From an uncultured Eubacteriales bacterium (lineage in GTDB: Bacteria > Bacillota > Clostridia > Oscillospirales > Oscillospiraceae), in the NCBI GenBank assembly GCA_900316255.1, contig ONCI01000016.1, forward strand, positions 1 to 48,501: a DNA stretch of 48,501 nucleotides. The letters run 5' to 3'. The notes under the pieces are model-generated. The model was given only the letters and a program-made list of their open reading frames with translations, had not been told where the DNA came from and did no database searches. The position numbers and the translations under genes are program-made. Below, in pieces: positions 32,471 through 41,014 of this stretch (the first letter of the stretch is position 1; each line of letters starts with the position of its first letter).

Positions 32471-33424
32471 ATGACCACCACCCAGGCCCTCTATGTGCTG
32501 GAGGTGGCCGCCTGCCGCAGCATGTCCCGGGCGGCCCAGCGGCTCTATGTGTCCCAGTCCGCCATTTCCCAGCAGATCCAGAAGCTGGAGCAGGAGCTGG
32601 GCTGCGCCCTCTTCACCCGCACGGCGGCAGGGCCGGAGCTCACCGCCGCGGGGGAGAGCTTCTGCCATCAGGCCCGGCCCGTGATCGACGCCTGGCAGAA
32701 GCTCTGCCAGGATCTGAACGCGGATAACATCACCGCCAAAAAGCAGCTGCGCATCGGGCTGGGCTCCCGGGTCTATTCCAACAGCCTCTTCCAGGACATC
32801 GTCCGCTTTTTCGACGACCGGCCGGAGATCGAGGTGTCCTTCCACACCGAGGCGGGCATGGATTTTATCCAGTCCCTCCGGCAGCAGCAGGTGGATCTGG
32901 TGCTGGACCGACTCCCGACGGAGGACTATCTGGACCGGCAGCCGGAGTATTATAACCTGCCTCTGGTGCGGGAGCGGCAGTGCATGCTCATGGCCCGGCG
33001 GGACCCCAGGGCCGGTCTGGAGGAGATCTCCATTGCCGCGCTGGAGGGGGCAACGGTGATCTCGGGCCTGGAAAACTCCGCCGAGGACCGGCAGCTCAAG
33101 GAGCTCTGCCGCCGCCACGGCATCAGCCTGAGCCGCGTCTACCGCTCCGACGGCATTGACACCAACATGAGCATGGTCCGGGGCGGGGTCGGGGTGGTGC
33201 TGGGGCCGGAATCCTTTGCCCGCTATTACAACGTTGCGGCGGTGCCCCTGTCGCCGGAGACGGAGGCCTCCCTGCGTTTCATCTGCCTGACGAGCCTGCT
33301 GCAGCGCAAGGAGATCCGGGAGCTGCGGGATCACCTGCTGCGCATCTGCCGGGAGCACAAGCTCCTGGACGGGGGAGAGAGCCAGTCTTCGGCCGCAGAG
33401 AGAAAAGAATCACGTAAGACTTGA
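32471..33424 (+). CDS. LysR-family transcriptional regulator
   Basis: 317 residues. The N-terminal winged helix reads 'LYVLEVAACRSMSRAAQRLYVSQSAISQQIQKLEQELGCALFTR', a typical LysR DNA-binding domain. The rest is a periplasmic-binding-like effector domain (about 88-295). Start at 32471 follows GAGGATG; a TTG at 32441 would overlap the operator. It is divergent from iorAB, so it is the likely regulator of aromatic 2-oxoacid oxidation. The effector is unknown. Confidence 0.93.
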   Translation: MTTTQALYVLEVAACRSMSRAAQRLYVSQSAISQQIQKLEQELGCALFTRTAAGPELTAAGESFCHQARPVIDAWQKLCQDLNADNITAKKQLRIGLGSRVYSNSLFQDIVRFFDDRPEIEVSFHTEAGMDFIQSLRQQQVDLVLDRLPTEDYLDRQPEYYNLPLVRERQCMLMARRDPRAGLEEISIAALEGATVISGLENSAEDRQLKELCRRHGISLSRVYRSDGIDTNMSMVRGGVGVVLGPESFARYYNVAAVPLSPETEASLRFICLTSLLQRKEIRELRDHLLRICREHKLLDGGESQSSAAERKESRKT

Positions 33425-33449
33425 AAAAAGACGCGGCAAGTATTATAGT
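33421..33449 (+). promoter_or_regulatory. Promoter of the cation-exchanger gene
   Basis: TTGAAA, 17 bases, TATAGT. It starts at the LysR stop codon. The leader is about 90 bases and includes CCTCTGCC-AGAA-GGGGCAGAG; no known riboswitch recognised. Confidence 0.7.
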
Positions 33450-33548
33450 CTCTACCATCGGGAAAAACGCCCGTCCTCTGCCAGAAGGGGCAGAGATCGG
33501 ACTGTTCATTCACACCGGGAATTTTTTCGTGCAAAAGGAAGAAAAACT

Positions 33549-34529
33549 ATGCTGATACCTGTGCTCCTGTTCCTCGTGGGCTTTGGGCTGCTCATCAAGG
33601 GCGGCGACTGGTTTGTGGACGGCTCCGTGGGCATTGCCCGCCGCTTCCACCTGCCGGAGCTGCTCATCGGCGCCACCATCGTCTCCATCGGCACCACCCT
33701 CCCGGAGGTGATGGTCTCCAGCCAGGCCGCCATGCAGGGCAACGCCGGCATCAGCTACGGCAACGCCATCGGCTCGGTGATCTGCAACACCAGCCTCATC
33801 GCCGCCATCACCATCTCCGTGAGCCCCGGGAAGGTCAATCCCAGATCCTTTGCTCTGCCCACCGCCTTCTTCTTCGCCGCGGCGCTTTCCTATGCGCTGG
33901 TGGCCTGGACAGTGGGCAGCTTCCAGCGTTGGATCGGGCTTTGCTACCTGGCGGTGTTCGTGCTGTACATGGTCATCTCCACGCTGCAGATGAAGAAGCA
34001 CCCGGAGCTGGCCGAGGAGGAAGACGAGGAAGGCGGAGAAGGGGACAAGCCCCGGACCTTTGCCATGGAGCTTCTGCTGCTGGTCATCGGCGCGGCGGCC
34101 ATTGCCGTGGGCGCACGCTTCCTGGTGGATAACGGCACCAAGATCGCCGCGGCCCTGGGCGTGCCCGACTCGGTCATCGGCCTGACCATGGTGGCTCTGG
34201 GTACCAGCCTTCCGGAACTCATCACCGCCATCACAAGCCTGGTGAAGGGCCACGGTTCCCTGTCCCTGGGCAACATCATCGGCGCCAATCTCTTCAACAT
34301 CATCCTGGTCAGCGGCATGGCCATCTCCATTTCGCCCTTCGCCATCCCGGCGGAAAAGACCCTGCCCGGCGGGGCCAATTCCAGCCTTGTCATCGATCTG
34401 CCGGTGATGCTGGCTGTCATGGCGATCATGTGCCTGCCCGCCCTGAAAAAGGGCGCGCTGAAGCGCTGGCAGGGGATCCTGCTGCTTTGCATCTACGCGG
34501 CCTTCACGACCTATCAGTTCGTGAGCTGA
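33549..34529 (+). CDS. CaCA-family sodium/calcium exchanger-like antiporter
   Basis: 326 residues with about ten membrane helices. Two inverted alpha-repeats carry the ion-site motifs: 'GATIVSIGTTLPEVMVSSQAA' (first half) and 'LTMVALGTSLPELITAITSL' (second half), each followed by 'GNAIGSVICN' or 'GNIIGANLFNI'. An acidic cytoplasmic loop ('EEEDEEGGEGD') separates the halves. Probably exchanges Ca2+ or K+ for Na+/H+ across the membrane. RBS AAGGAAG. Monocistronic. Confidence 0.93.
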   Translation: MLIPVLLFLVGFGLLIKGGDWFVDGSVGIARRFHLPELLIGATIVSIGTTLPEVMVSSQAAMQGNAGISYGNAIGSVICNTSLIAAITISVSPGKVNPRSFALPTAFFFAAALSYALVAWTVGSFQRWIGLCYLAVFVLYMVISTLQMKKHPELAEEEDEEGGEGDKPRTFAMELLLLVIGAAAIAVGARFLVDNGTKIAAALGVPDSVIGLTMVALGTSLPELITAITSLVKGHGSLSLGNIIGANLFNIILVSGMAISISPFAIPAEKTLPGGANSSLVIDLPVMLAVMAIMCLPALKKGALKRWQGILLLCIYAAFTTYQFVS

Positions 34530-34623
34530 TCTCGTCCCTCCCATGGCAAGCGCCGATCCCCCGCGAGGCGGACGTCGAATGAGGAAGAACAGGAGCCGCA
34601 ATGCTCCGCCAAAAAGAAAAAGG

Positions 34624-34665
34624 CAATGGACGGATACGAAAATGAGTATCCGTCCATTGTTTTTT
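34624..34665 (+). terminator. Terminator of the cation-exchanger gene
   Basis: 14-bp perfect stem CAATGGACGGATAC / GTATCCGTCCATTG with an 8-base loop and six T. Confidence 0.85.
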
Positions 34666-34776
34666 CGTCAACGGAGGATCCCGGGAAAGAAAAATCTGAA
34701 AAGATAAGAAATCTTTAGATTCTTTGGCGGAAAAATGTGGTATCATGGAGAAAAACGAGAGCGGGAGGAAAGAAAG

Positions 34777-36066
34777 ATGAAAAGACGCTGGACCGCGGCG
34801 CTGCTGGCGCTGCTGCTCCTGGCCCTCTGCGGCTGCGCTTCCCGGGGACAGGAGAGTGCCGAAGTGTCCGCGGCGCTGCCCGAACAGAGCGCCGCGCCCG
34901 AGACAACGGCGGCCCCCGCCCCCGCGGCGACAGAGGCCCCTGCTCCTTCGGCAGGTGAGGCGCCGAAGCTGGGCGCGGCGGCGGAGCCGGTCCAAACGGA
35001 GACCGCGGAGCCCTCCCCGACGGGGAGTCCGGAGCCGGCAGAAGAAGAGGAGATCCGACTCACCACCCACTGGCAGATGGCCTATGCGGCGCTGCTGGAA
35101 GATCCGGCCCTGCTGGATCAGGTGATCGGACAAAACGGGGACTACCGCAAGGGCTACTTCGGCGGCTGGGACAATACCGGCTATCAGCTGCCCTTTTCCT
35201 CCTACGCCGCAGCGGACCTGGACGGGGACGGGATCCCGGAGCTGCTGCTGGATTCCGCGGAGATGGGGCTTGTGGACCTGATCGGCTGGAACGGGGACTA
35301 TGTGTACATCGGCTACGACGATTATCTGGGCTTTCTGCCGGAGTATGGCGCGGCTCTGGTCCACGGGCACTGGCACGGCGCGGGCGGCTCCTATTTCTAC
35401 GAGTATTCGGTGAGCAGACTGCCCCAGCATGAGCTGCTGGCCTATTTCGATCACAGCGAGCCTGGCTTCGGCGAGATCGTGTGGAGCTTTCTGGAGGAGG
35501 GCGGCAGCTGGTACAACGGTTCCGCCGAGGGGGACAGCGCCCGCTATGACGCCCTGGTCCGGCAGTATGTGAACCCGGCCCTGCGCCTGGAGGATCTGGA
35601 TTTCTATCCCCTGGATTCCCTCCAGGGCCTTGCCGAGCCCCAGGAGCTCTCCGGCCTGCCCACGCTGGAGGAAGTGGCCCGCCGCTTCCCCGGGACCTGC
35701 AAACGTTTCCTGGAGGAGAAGGGGTGGCAGGCTCTTGGCCTGAACCTGGCGGCGGAGGGCCTGGAGGCAGCCCTCTGGGATCTGGACCGGGACGGCGTGC
35801 AGGAGCTTCTGCTGCGTGATTCGGCAGTCTGCTTCCTGTTCCGCTATGACGGCGCAGGGGACCGGATGGAGTACTTGGGCGAAGCCCGGGGCGAGATCGT
35901 CGGCGTCATGGGCAGCGAGCTTGCCGCCCGCGCCGTGGGGGGCTGGACCCTCTACACCAAGAGCCGGGGCACGCTGCACAGCGGCTTCTTCACCAATTTC
36001 TCCGAGGAGTACACCAGCCTGATCGGCTGGGTCACGCCCCAGGCGCTGGCCGCAGGCCTGTTGTGA
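34777..36066 (+). CDS. Lipoprotein with FG-GAP-like repeats
   Basis: 429 residues, start 34777 behind GGGAGGAAAG (an ATG at 34735 overlaps the probable -10). Signal sequence ends in a lipobox around 'LCGC' (C18/C20), then a Ser/Pro/Ala/Glu-rich linker to about residue 90 typical of surface anchoring. The mature domain has two Ca2+-loop-like motifs, 'DLDGDGIPELLLDSA' and 'DLDRDGVQELLLRDS', as in FG-GAP/VCBS beta-propeller units. Surface protein of unknown partner; the family is common in gut Clostridia. Confidence 0.8.
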   Translation: MKRRWTAALLALLLLALCGCASRGQESAEVSAALPEQSAAPETTAAPAPAATEAPAPSAGEAPKLGAAAEPVQTETAEPSPTGSPEPAEEEEIRLTTHWQMAYAALLEDPALLDQVIGQNGDYRKGYFGGWDNTGYQLPFSSYAAADLDGDGIPELLLDSAEMGLVDLIGWNGDYVYIGYDDYLGFLPEYGAALVHGHWHGAGGSYFYEYSVSRLPQHELLAYFDHSEPGFGEIVWSFLEEGGSWYNGSAEGDSARYDALVRQYVNPALRLEDLDFYPLDSLQGLAEPQELSGLPTLEEVARRFPGTCKRFLEEKGWQALGLNLAAEGLEAALWDLDRDGVQELLLRDSAVCFLFRYDGAGDRMEYLGEARGEIVGVMGSELAARAVGGWTLYTKSRGTLHSGFFTNFSEEYTSLIGWVTPQALAAGLL

Positions 36067-36156
36067 TGCAGGCAAAGGCAAATGGCTTCTGTCAGAACAG
36101 ACTGCACATCAAAAAAAGCACCCCTGGAGTGACCATTCACCCAAGGAGGATTCTTT

Positions 36157-36234
36157 GTGGCATACAACAACCTGCTGAAAGAACATGAAACGGGCTCGTT
36201 GCACAATAAACGCACAGCCCAATCAGCACCGTAG
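36157..36234 (+). pseudogene. Possible truncated gene start cut by a repeat element
   Basis: GTG at 36157 sits six bases after the near-perfect site AAGGAGGA and opens a 25-codon frame starting 'MAYNNLLKEHETG'. From about codon 13 the sequence is that of the hairpin repeat copy 2, where the frame ends. It looks like the 5' remnant of a lost gene. It could also be a chance ribosome site. Confidence 0.3.
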
Positions 36235-36417
36235 GGGAGGGGCTTGCCCCTCCCGGCAGCAGGAGACATAGATTCAAGAAACGGTTCGGCGAATTCGCAG
36301 ATTGTACGAATTCGCCGAACCGTTTCTCACAATACACCCAGGTTCTGCCGGGAGGGCACAAGGCCCTCCCCCTACGTTATGATCAAGGGTTTGCGCTCTT
36401 TTTTGTGTTTTCAACGC
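36193..36417 (-). repeat. GTTCGGCGAATTCG hairpin repeat, copy 2
   Basis: About 225 bp in reverse orientation to copies 1 and 3. Three hairpins: GGGAGGGG/CCCCTCCC on the left, the central GAAACGGTTCGGCGAATTCG with its complement, and GGGAGGGC/GCCCTCCC on the right. Shared flanks include AGCCCAATCAGCACCGTA and GTTATGATCAAGGGTTTGCG. The remaining stretch to 36509 shows no gene. Confidence 0.85.
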
Positions 36418-36509
36418 GCCAGTTTTGCCTGTTTGCTCTGGACTGTGTGGGGTAAAATCCGATGGATAAACCTATGGACAACACTGCAAAATGATGATTG
36501 CCTTTGCCT

Positions 36510-37043
36510 TTATTTCTTCTCAATATATTTCAAATGATCGTTTTCGAGCATCCGGGCCTGTCTCTGCGGAAGAACTGACATCAAATACTTGTACGTTTTC
36601 TCGCGGAAAACCATTTTTATTCGTGTGTCAGAAGGTGCCCATCGGTTGATGCTGTACCTGTACTTTTCGTCAAAGGGTTCAATTGATAGAAATATATAGT
36701 GACGGGTATTGCCAAATACACTATGTTGAGAGTTCATAAACGCATGACGGTATAACCCAATCCCGCATCCCTGACATTTGTCATATGGTAACAGATAGTC
36801 CTTATGAAACAAAACAGAAACTCTTACAGCTTTACCCGAAAAGATTCCCCACGCATAGAGCGACTTTCTTCTTTTCCAAACGAAGATTGCCCACAATATG
36901 CTGCAGAAAAAGCAAAGGAAAAATACAAAAACGGTTGCCGCGCTTACTTCTGACAGCAACGCCAGGACTCCAAAAATAATAGGGTAAATGATAAAACAAG
37001 GAGACAAGACAGCAGCAAAGGCTGAGCCAAGAAACAGCTTCAT
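36510..37043 (-). CDS. Unrecognised membrane protein, AT-richer than its neighbours
   Basis: 177 residues; start 37043 behind GGGATT, a weak site. Two hydrophobic segments near the N-terminus (about 5-30 and 35-55) precede a cytoplasmic or exposed part with 'KCQGCGIGLYRHAF' (one C-x2-C pair) and a Lys/Arg-rich end. I do not recognise the family. Base composition is clearly lower in GC than neighbouring genes, and inverted copies of a repeat flank the block 36.2-38.5 kb. Both suggest recent acquisition. Confidence 0.55.
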   Translation of the reverse strand: MKLFLGSAFAAVLSPCFIIYPIIFGVLALLSEVSAATVFVFFLCFFCSILWAIFVWKRRKSLYAWGIFSGKAVRVSVLFHKDYLLPYDKCQGCGIGLYRHAFMNSQHSVFGNTRHYIFLSIEPFDEKYRYSINRWAPSDTRIKMVFREKTYKYLMSVLPQRQARMLENDHLKYIEKK

Positions 37044-37147
37044 ATTCTAATCCCTTCTATCATTTTTCGTCTGCAACAATACTATCATATGCCTTCCCGC
37101 AGAGTCAATCTTTACTGTGAAGTTCATTTTTTCGCATATTTACACAT

Positions 37148-37182
37148 CGAGGGAGGCACTTCCTTATGAAATGCCTCCCTCG
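37148..37182 (-). terminator. Inverted repeat downstream of the SPFH gene
   Basis: CGAGGGAGGCA / TGCCTCCCTCG with a 13-base loop. T tract weak on the minus strand. Confidence 0.5.
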
Positions 37183-37204
37183 GGGGTGCTTTTTGCTGCG
37201 TTTG

Positions 37205-38203
37205 TTATTCGGGAAGATTCAGCATGAAGTTCATGCCGTCGCCCAGGACGGTGCTGGGCAGGATGCCGTTCCACTGCTTGATCCAGTAGTACTGGATGAG
37301 CGCGGGGGTGAGGGACTCGGAGATCCGCTTGTTCATCTCGGCCTCTTTCTCACCGGCGTAGAGAGCGGCTTCGGCCTGGACCTTCACCACCTCCAGCTCG
37401 GCGTTGGCGGCGATGACGGCCTTTTCGGCCTCGGCGTTGGCGGCAATCACCGCCCGCTTGGCGGTGGCTTCCTCCTCCATGGTCTTCTGGGCCTGCTGGG
37501 TCTCGGCGGTGAGTTTGTTCTGGGCCGCTACCTGCTTGGCCTCCACGGCGGTGGTGAAGGCGTCGGTAAAGTCGATGTCCTCGATGGCGATGGAGACGAT
37601 GGTGATGCCGTAGGGCTTCATGTCCTCCGAGGTGCTCTCGGCGATCAGATCGGAGAGGGCGTTGCGCTTGGCGATGAGGTTTTCCGCGGAATACTGGGAG
37701 AAGACGGCTTTGGTGTTCTCCAGGATCCGGGGGTACATCACGTTCTCGTAATAGCCCACGCCCACGGTGCGGTAGAGCTCCTGGGCGGTCTCCTGGTCGA
37801 TGCAGTAGTTCACGCTGAGCTGCAGGTCCACCTGCTGGATGTCGCTGGAAAAGGCCTGGGTGACGATCTGCACCTTCTGGGTGCGGTTGTCCATCTTCAC
37901 CACGTCCTGCCAGGGCAGGATCAGGTGGGCGCCGGCGGAGAGGGTCCGCTGCTCCACCCGGCCGAAGGTGGTGATGATGCCGGTGTAGCCCGTGGGCACC
38001 ACGGTGACGCTGCCCAGGATCAGGGCTGCCACCAGCACCACAAGGGCAAGGGCCTGGGCGGGACGCCGCTTCCAGCTGTAGCGCCCGGTCTTTTTTGTCT
38101 TTGTGACCCCACGGGCGTCGGTCACGACGGTCTCCTCCGGCTGCAGCCCCAACATAATAAAGAGCACCACAGCCGCGATCAAACCAAGAATCAGAATAAA
38201 CAT
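37205..38203 (-). CDS. SPFH/prohibitin-family membrane protein
   Basis: 332 residues, start 38203 behind GGAAGGAGG. Two N-terminal membrane helices (about 1-20 and 50-69). Then the SPFH/band-7 domain: 'VVPTGYTGIITTFGRVEQRTLSAGAHLILPWQDVVKMDNRTQKVQIV' and 'EDIDFTDAFTTAVEAKQVAAQ'. A long Ala/Glu-rich coiled coil (about 225-290) follows, and the typical 'NGILPSTVLGDG' end. Such proteins form membrane-bound oligomers that organise membrane domains or control proteases. No NfeD partner is adjacent. Confidence 0.93.
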   Translation of the reverse strand: MFILILGLIAAVVLFIMLGLQPEETVVTDARGVTKTKKTGRYSWKRRPAQALALVVLVAALILGSVTVVPTGYTGIITTFGRVEQRTLSAGAHLILPWQDVVKMDNRTQKVQIVTQAFSSDIQQVDLQLSVNYCIDQETAQELYRTVGVGYYENVMYPRILENTKAVFSQYSAENLIAKRNALSDLIAESTSEDMKPYGITIVSIAIEDIDFTDAFTTAVEAKQVAAQNKLTAETQQAQKTMEEEATAKRAVIAANAEAEKAVIAANAELEVVKVQAEAALYAGEKEAEMNKRISESLTPALIQYYWIKQWNGILPSTVLGDGMNFMLNLPE

Positions 38204-38317
38204 TCCTCCAACCTCCTTCCGTCTATCCCGTATGGTTTGGCTTACGCTTATATGGACGGAGAAGGCGAAAAAAGGTTCCCGAAAATCGGTGGGATCGTGT
38301 CGGAAATCGGGAGGAGG

Positions 38318-38516
38318 GTGCGCTGCAAAACATGAAAAAGAGCGCAAAGCCCATGGTCATAACGTAGGGGAGGGCCTTGTGCCCTCCCGGCGAAACCCAG
38401 CCATGTTGTGAGAAAATGTTCGGCGAATTCGTACAATCTGCGAGTTCGCCGAACATTTTTGCAAATCTGTGTTTCCGACTGCCGGGAGGGGCGAGCCCCT
38501 CCCCTACGGTGCTGAG
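38318..38516 (+). repeat. GTTCGGCGAATTCG hairpin repeat, copy 3
   Basis: About 200 bp, same orientation as copy 1, opposite to copy 2. Hairpins: GGGAGGGC/GCCCTCCC on the left, the central TGTTCGGCGAATTCG..CGAGTTCGCCGAACA with T tail, and GGGAGGGG/CCCCTCCC on the right. It ends about ten bases before the methyltransferase stop codon and may terminate that gene. Confidence 0.85.
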
Positions 38517-38526
38517 CTCCTGCTTC

Positions 38527-39756
38527 TTATACGATCTGGAAGAGGTAGAATTTCAGATAATCCGTCTCCGGCACGTTCCAGAGGATGGGGTGATCCGGCC
38601 CCTGCTGGCGCACCTCGATCTGCCTCAGCTGCACATTGGCCTGGCGGGCTGCGGTGCGCAGCATCTGCTGGAAGCGCTCGTTGGGCATGAAATGGCTGCA
38701 GGAGGCGGTGGCCAGATATCCGCCCCGGGGCAGGAGCTTCATGGCCAGATAGTTGATCTCCCGGTAGCCCCGCTCCGCCGCATCCGCTGTTTTGCGGGAT
38801 TTGGTAAAGGCGGGCGGGTCCAGGATGATGAAGTCAAAGGGCTTGTGGGCCCGCTCGGCAAGCTCGGTGAGCCGGTCGAACACGTCGTGCTGCTGGAAAT
38901 CCGCGATATGGTCCAGACCGTTGCGTTTGGCGTTGGCCTTTGCCATCTCCACCGCGGCGGCGGAGATGTCCCAGCCCTCCACATATTCCGCGCCGCCCTT
39001 GGCCGCGTTTAGGGCAAAGGAGCCGGTGTGGGTGAAGCAGTCCAGCACCCGGCGGCCTTTGGCGAGACGCGCCACAGCCAGGCGGTTGAACTTCTGATCC
39101 AGGAAAAAGCCGGTCTTCTGGCCGTTTTCCACGTCTACCTGATAGGTGATCCCGTTTTCGCAGATCTCCGTCAGGGGAGAGTCCGGGATCGGCAGGCCCG
39201 GCAGGGGATACCAGCCCTTGCCCTGCTCCAGCCCCTCCAGCTCCCGGATGGCCAGGTCGTTGCGCTCATAGAGCCCGCGGATGCTCTGCCCGTCCTCCTG
39301 CAGCACCTCCGCCAGAAGGGGAAACAGCAGATCTTTGATCCGCTCGATCCCCACGGAGAGAGTCTGCGCCACCAGAAGGTCGGAAAAGCGGTCCACCGTC
39401 AGGCCGGGGAAGCCGTCCGCCTCACCGAAAATGAGGCGGCAGCAGTCCGTCTGCCCGTCCATGACGGTCTTGCGGTAGTTCCAGGCGTACTGGATCCGCC
39501 GCTTCCAGAAGGCGGCGTCAAAGCTGTCGTTGGCGTTGCGGGAGAGGATGCGCACCCGGATCTTGCTGTGCTCGCTGAGAAAGCCGGTGCCCAGGTACCG
39601 GCCCTTGCCGCTGATCACGTCCACCAGACCGCCGTTGGGGCAGTCCCCCTCCAGGCGGACCACTTCGCCCTCGTAGACCCAGGGATGGCCGGCGGAGACC
39701 CAGTCGGCCCCCTTGGCGGAAATGATGCATTTGGGATAACTGCGTTCGATCTTCAT
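38527..39756 (-). CDS. RlmI-like 23S rRNA (cytosine-C5) methyltransferase
   Basis: 409 residues from 39756, behind CTGGAGGA. N-terminal PUA-like domain ('GHPWVYEGEV', 'GRYLGTGFLSEHSKIRVRIL'), middle EEHEE-like part, then the SAM-binding Rossmann fold ('VLDCFTHTGSFALNAAKGGAEYVEGWDIS'), catalytic region 'FIILDPPAFTKS' and 'TASCSHFM' with the nucleophile Cys. This is the class I SAM methyltransferase of the RlmI/COG1092 type that modifies C1962 of 23S rRNA (E. coli numbering). Divergent from the small helical protein gene. Confidence 0.92.
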   Translation of the reverse strand: MKIERSYPKCIISAKGADWVSAGHPWVYEGEVVRLEGDCPNGGLVDVISGKGRYLGTGFLSEHSKIRVRILSRNANDSFDAAFWKRRIQYAWNYRKTVMDGQTDCCRLIFGEADGFPGLTVDRFSDLLVAQTLSVGIERIKDLLFPLLAEVLQEDGQSIRGLYERNDLAIRELEGLEQGKGWYPLPGLPIPDSPLTEICENGITYQVDVENGQKTGFFLDQKFNRLAVARLAKGRRVLDCFTHTGSFALNAAKGGAEYVEGWDISAAAVEMAKANAKRNGLDHIADFQQHDVFDRLTELAERAHKPFDFIILDPPAFTKSRKTADAAERGYREINYLAMKLLPRGGYLATASCSHFMPNERFQQMLRTAARQANVQLRQIEVRQQGPDHPILWNVPETDYLKFYLFQIV

Positions 39757-39781
39757 GGCTTCCTCCAGGACTTTTTCTGCG

Positions 39782-39810
39782 ATTTTACCATAAGCGGGGA
39801 AAAGATACAA
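39782..39810 (-). promoter_or_regulatory. Promoter of the RlmI-like gene
   Basis: TTGTAT, 17 bases, TAAAAT with TG one base before on the minus strand. Its -35 is ten bases from the -35 of the divergent promoter. Confidence 0.7.
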
Positions 39811-39820
39811 TGAAAAATGC

Positions 39821-39849
39821 TTCCGATTTCGCCCAAACTGTGGTAGAAT
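39821..39849 (+). promoter_or_regulatory. Promoter of the small DUF1858-like gene
   Basis: TTCCGA, 17 bases, TAGAAT with an upstream TG. Confidence 0.6.
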
Positions 39850-39884
39850 CAAATGCGGAGATCCGAAGAAAAGGAGAATCGACC

Positions 39885-40112
39885 ATGTCGTACAATGAAA
39901 ACACCAAGCTGAGCCAGATCCTCAGCGAGTACCCCTGGCTGGAGGAGGAACTCCCCAAGCGTTACCCGGAACTGAAGGCCATGGACAATCCGGCGGCCCG
40001 CTTCATGCTCAAGCGCATGACCGTAAAGGACGCCAGCAAGCTCAGCAAGATCCCGGCGGAGAAGCTCATCGCAAAGCTGGAGAGCGTGATCCGCGAGCAC
40101 GAAGGCAAGTAA
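39885..40112 (+). CDS. Small helical DUF1858-like protein without cysteines
   Basis: 75 residues, start behind AAAAGGAGAA. 'LSQILSEYPWLEEELPKRYPELKAMDNPAARFMLKRMTVKDASKLSKIPAEKLIAKLESVI' fits the helical DUF1858/ScdA N-terminal pattern seen at the start of DUF438 proteins, but lacks the C-x2-C of redox members. It could be a cytoplasmic regulator. A related protein with the Cys pair is encoded at 43007-43210. Confidence 0.75.
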   Translation: MSYNENTKLSQILSEYPWLEEELPKRYPELKAMDNPAARFMLKRMTVKDASKLSKIPAEKLIAKLESVIREHEGK

Positions 40113-40116
40113 ACAG

Positions 40117-40159
40117 AAAAAAGCCTGGATGTGAAAACGCTTCACATCCAGGCTTTTTT
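40117..40159. terminator. Bidirectional terminator
   Basis: 19-bp stem AAAAAAGCCTGGATGTGAA and its complement with a 5-base loop; serves both convergent genes. Confidence 0.9.
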
Positions 40160-40179
40160 CTCAAAACTGAAAACTGAAC

Positions 40180-40917
40180 TCAGGCCTTGGGCAGCTGGAT
40201 CTCGCGCACGTAGGGATCCCAGTGATCGGTAGCGGCGCAGATCTCGTCCCGCAGCGCGGCGGCGTCGTCCTTGTTGTCAAACTTGCCGGCCATGATCAGG
40301 TAGAAGAAGGGCATGCGGACCACGTAGGCGTCAAAGCCCTTTTCGATCAGCATATCCCGGGAGCGCTCGGCGCCCTTGAAGCTGTTGCCGGCGCCGTACT
40401 GGACGGCAAAGACAGGCGCGGTCTCTTCTTCATTGAGCGCCATGTCGATAAACGGGCCGCTGGGGTTCTCCCAGCCGCGGAAGGCCACCTTGTTGGCGAC
40501 CAGAGGATCATGCCGGAAATTCTCGGCAAATTCGTCGATGGCTTCCTGGGGCAGGCGCACGTCGGTGACATAGGCGGTGTCCCGCTCGGTCTTCTTGTGG
40601 ATCAGATCGCAGTAGGCCCAGGCTTCTTCCGCATGGGGGAACTTGCCGCTCATGATGCGGTAGCCGCCCTCCACCTCAAGGATGAAGCCGTCAAAGCCCT
40701 TGGAAAGCATGTAGTCGCGCACGCGCTCGGCGCCGGAGAGATTGCAGCCGGCGGATACCTGTACGGTGTATACAAAGACCTGGTTCTCATCGGACTGGTA
40801 AGTCTGCTCGGTGGTGTAGGTGTAGCCCGGGTTCTCCGCAAAGGCGACGGCGGAGAGAGAGCAAACGGTGATGGCTGCCAGAAGCAGCGCGATCACAGTG
40901 CGAATTCTTTTCTTCAT
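40180..40917 (-). CDS. Secreted protein with two SPOR-like domains
   Basis: 245 residues, start 40917 behind GGAGGTAATTGAT. Signal peptide about 1-27 ending 'AFA'. Two similar halves (about 50-130 and 160-245) each have a 'VQVSAGCNLSGAERVRDYMLSKGFDGFILE..YRIMSGKF' or 'VQYGAGNSFKGAERSRDMLIEKGFDAYVVR..YLIMAGKF' pattern. This is SPOR-type 'Y-x-V-x-x-G-x-F' folding as in peptidoglycan-binding division proteins. Probably binds denuded peptidoglycan or acts in the spore envelope. Confidence 0.75.
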   Translation of the reverse strand: MKKRIRTVIALLLAAITVCSLSAVAFAENPGYTYTTEQTYQSDENQVFVYTVQVSAGCNLSGAERVRDYMLSKGFDGFILEVEGGYRIMSGKFPHAEEAWAYCDLIHKKTERDTAYVTDVRLPQEAIDEFAENFRHDPLVANKVAFRGWENPSGPFIDMALNEEETAPVFAVQYGAGNSFKGAERSRDMLIEKGFDAYVVRMPFFYLIMAGKFDNKDDAAALRDEICAATDHWDPYVREIQLPKA

Positions 40918-41014
40918 ATCAATTACCTCCATAACACGATACCATTATTATAGTCTCTTTTCCAAAAAATGCAATAGCGAGATGGCGTTTCCGGCGCAGG
41001 GACTTGCCCTCCGT

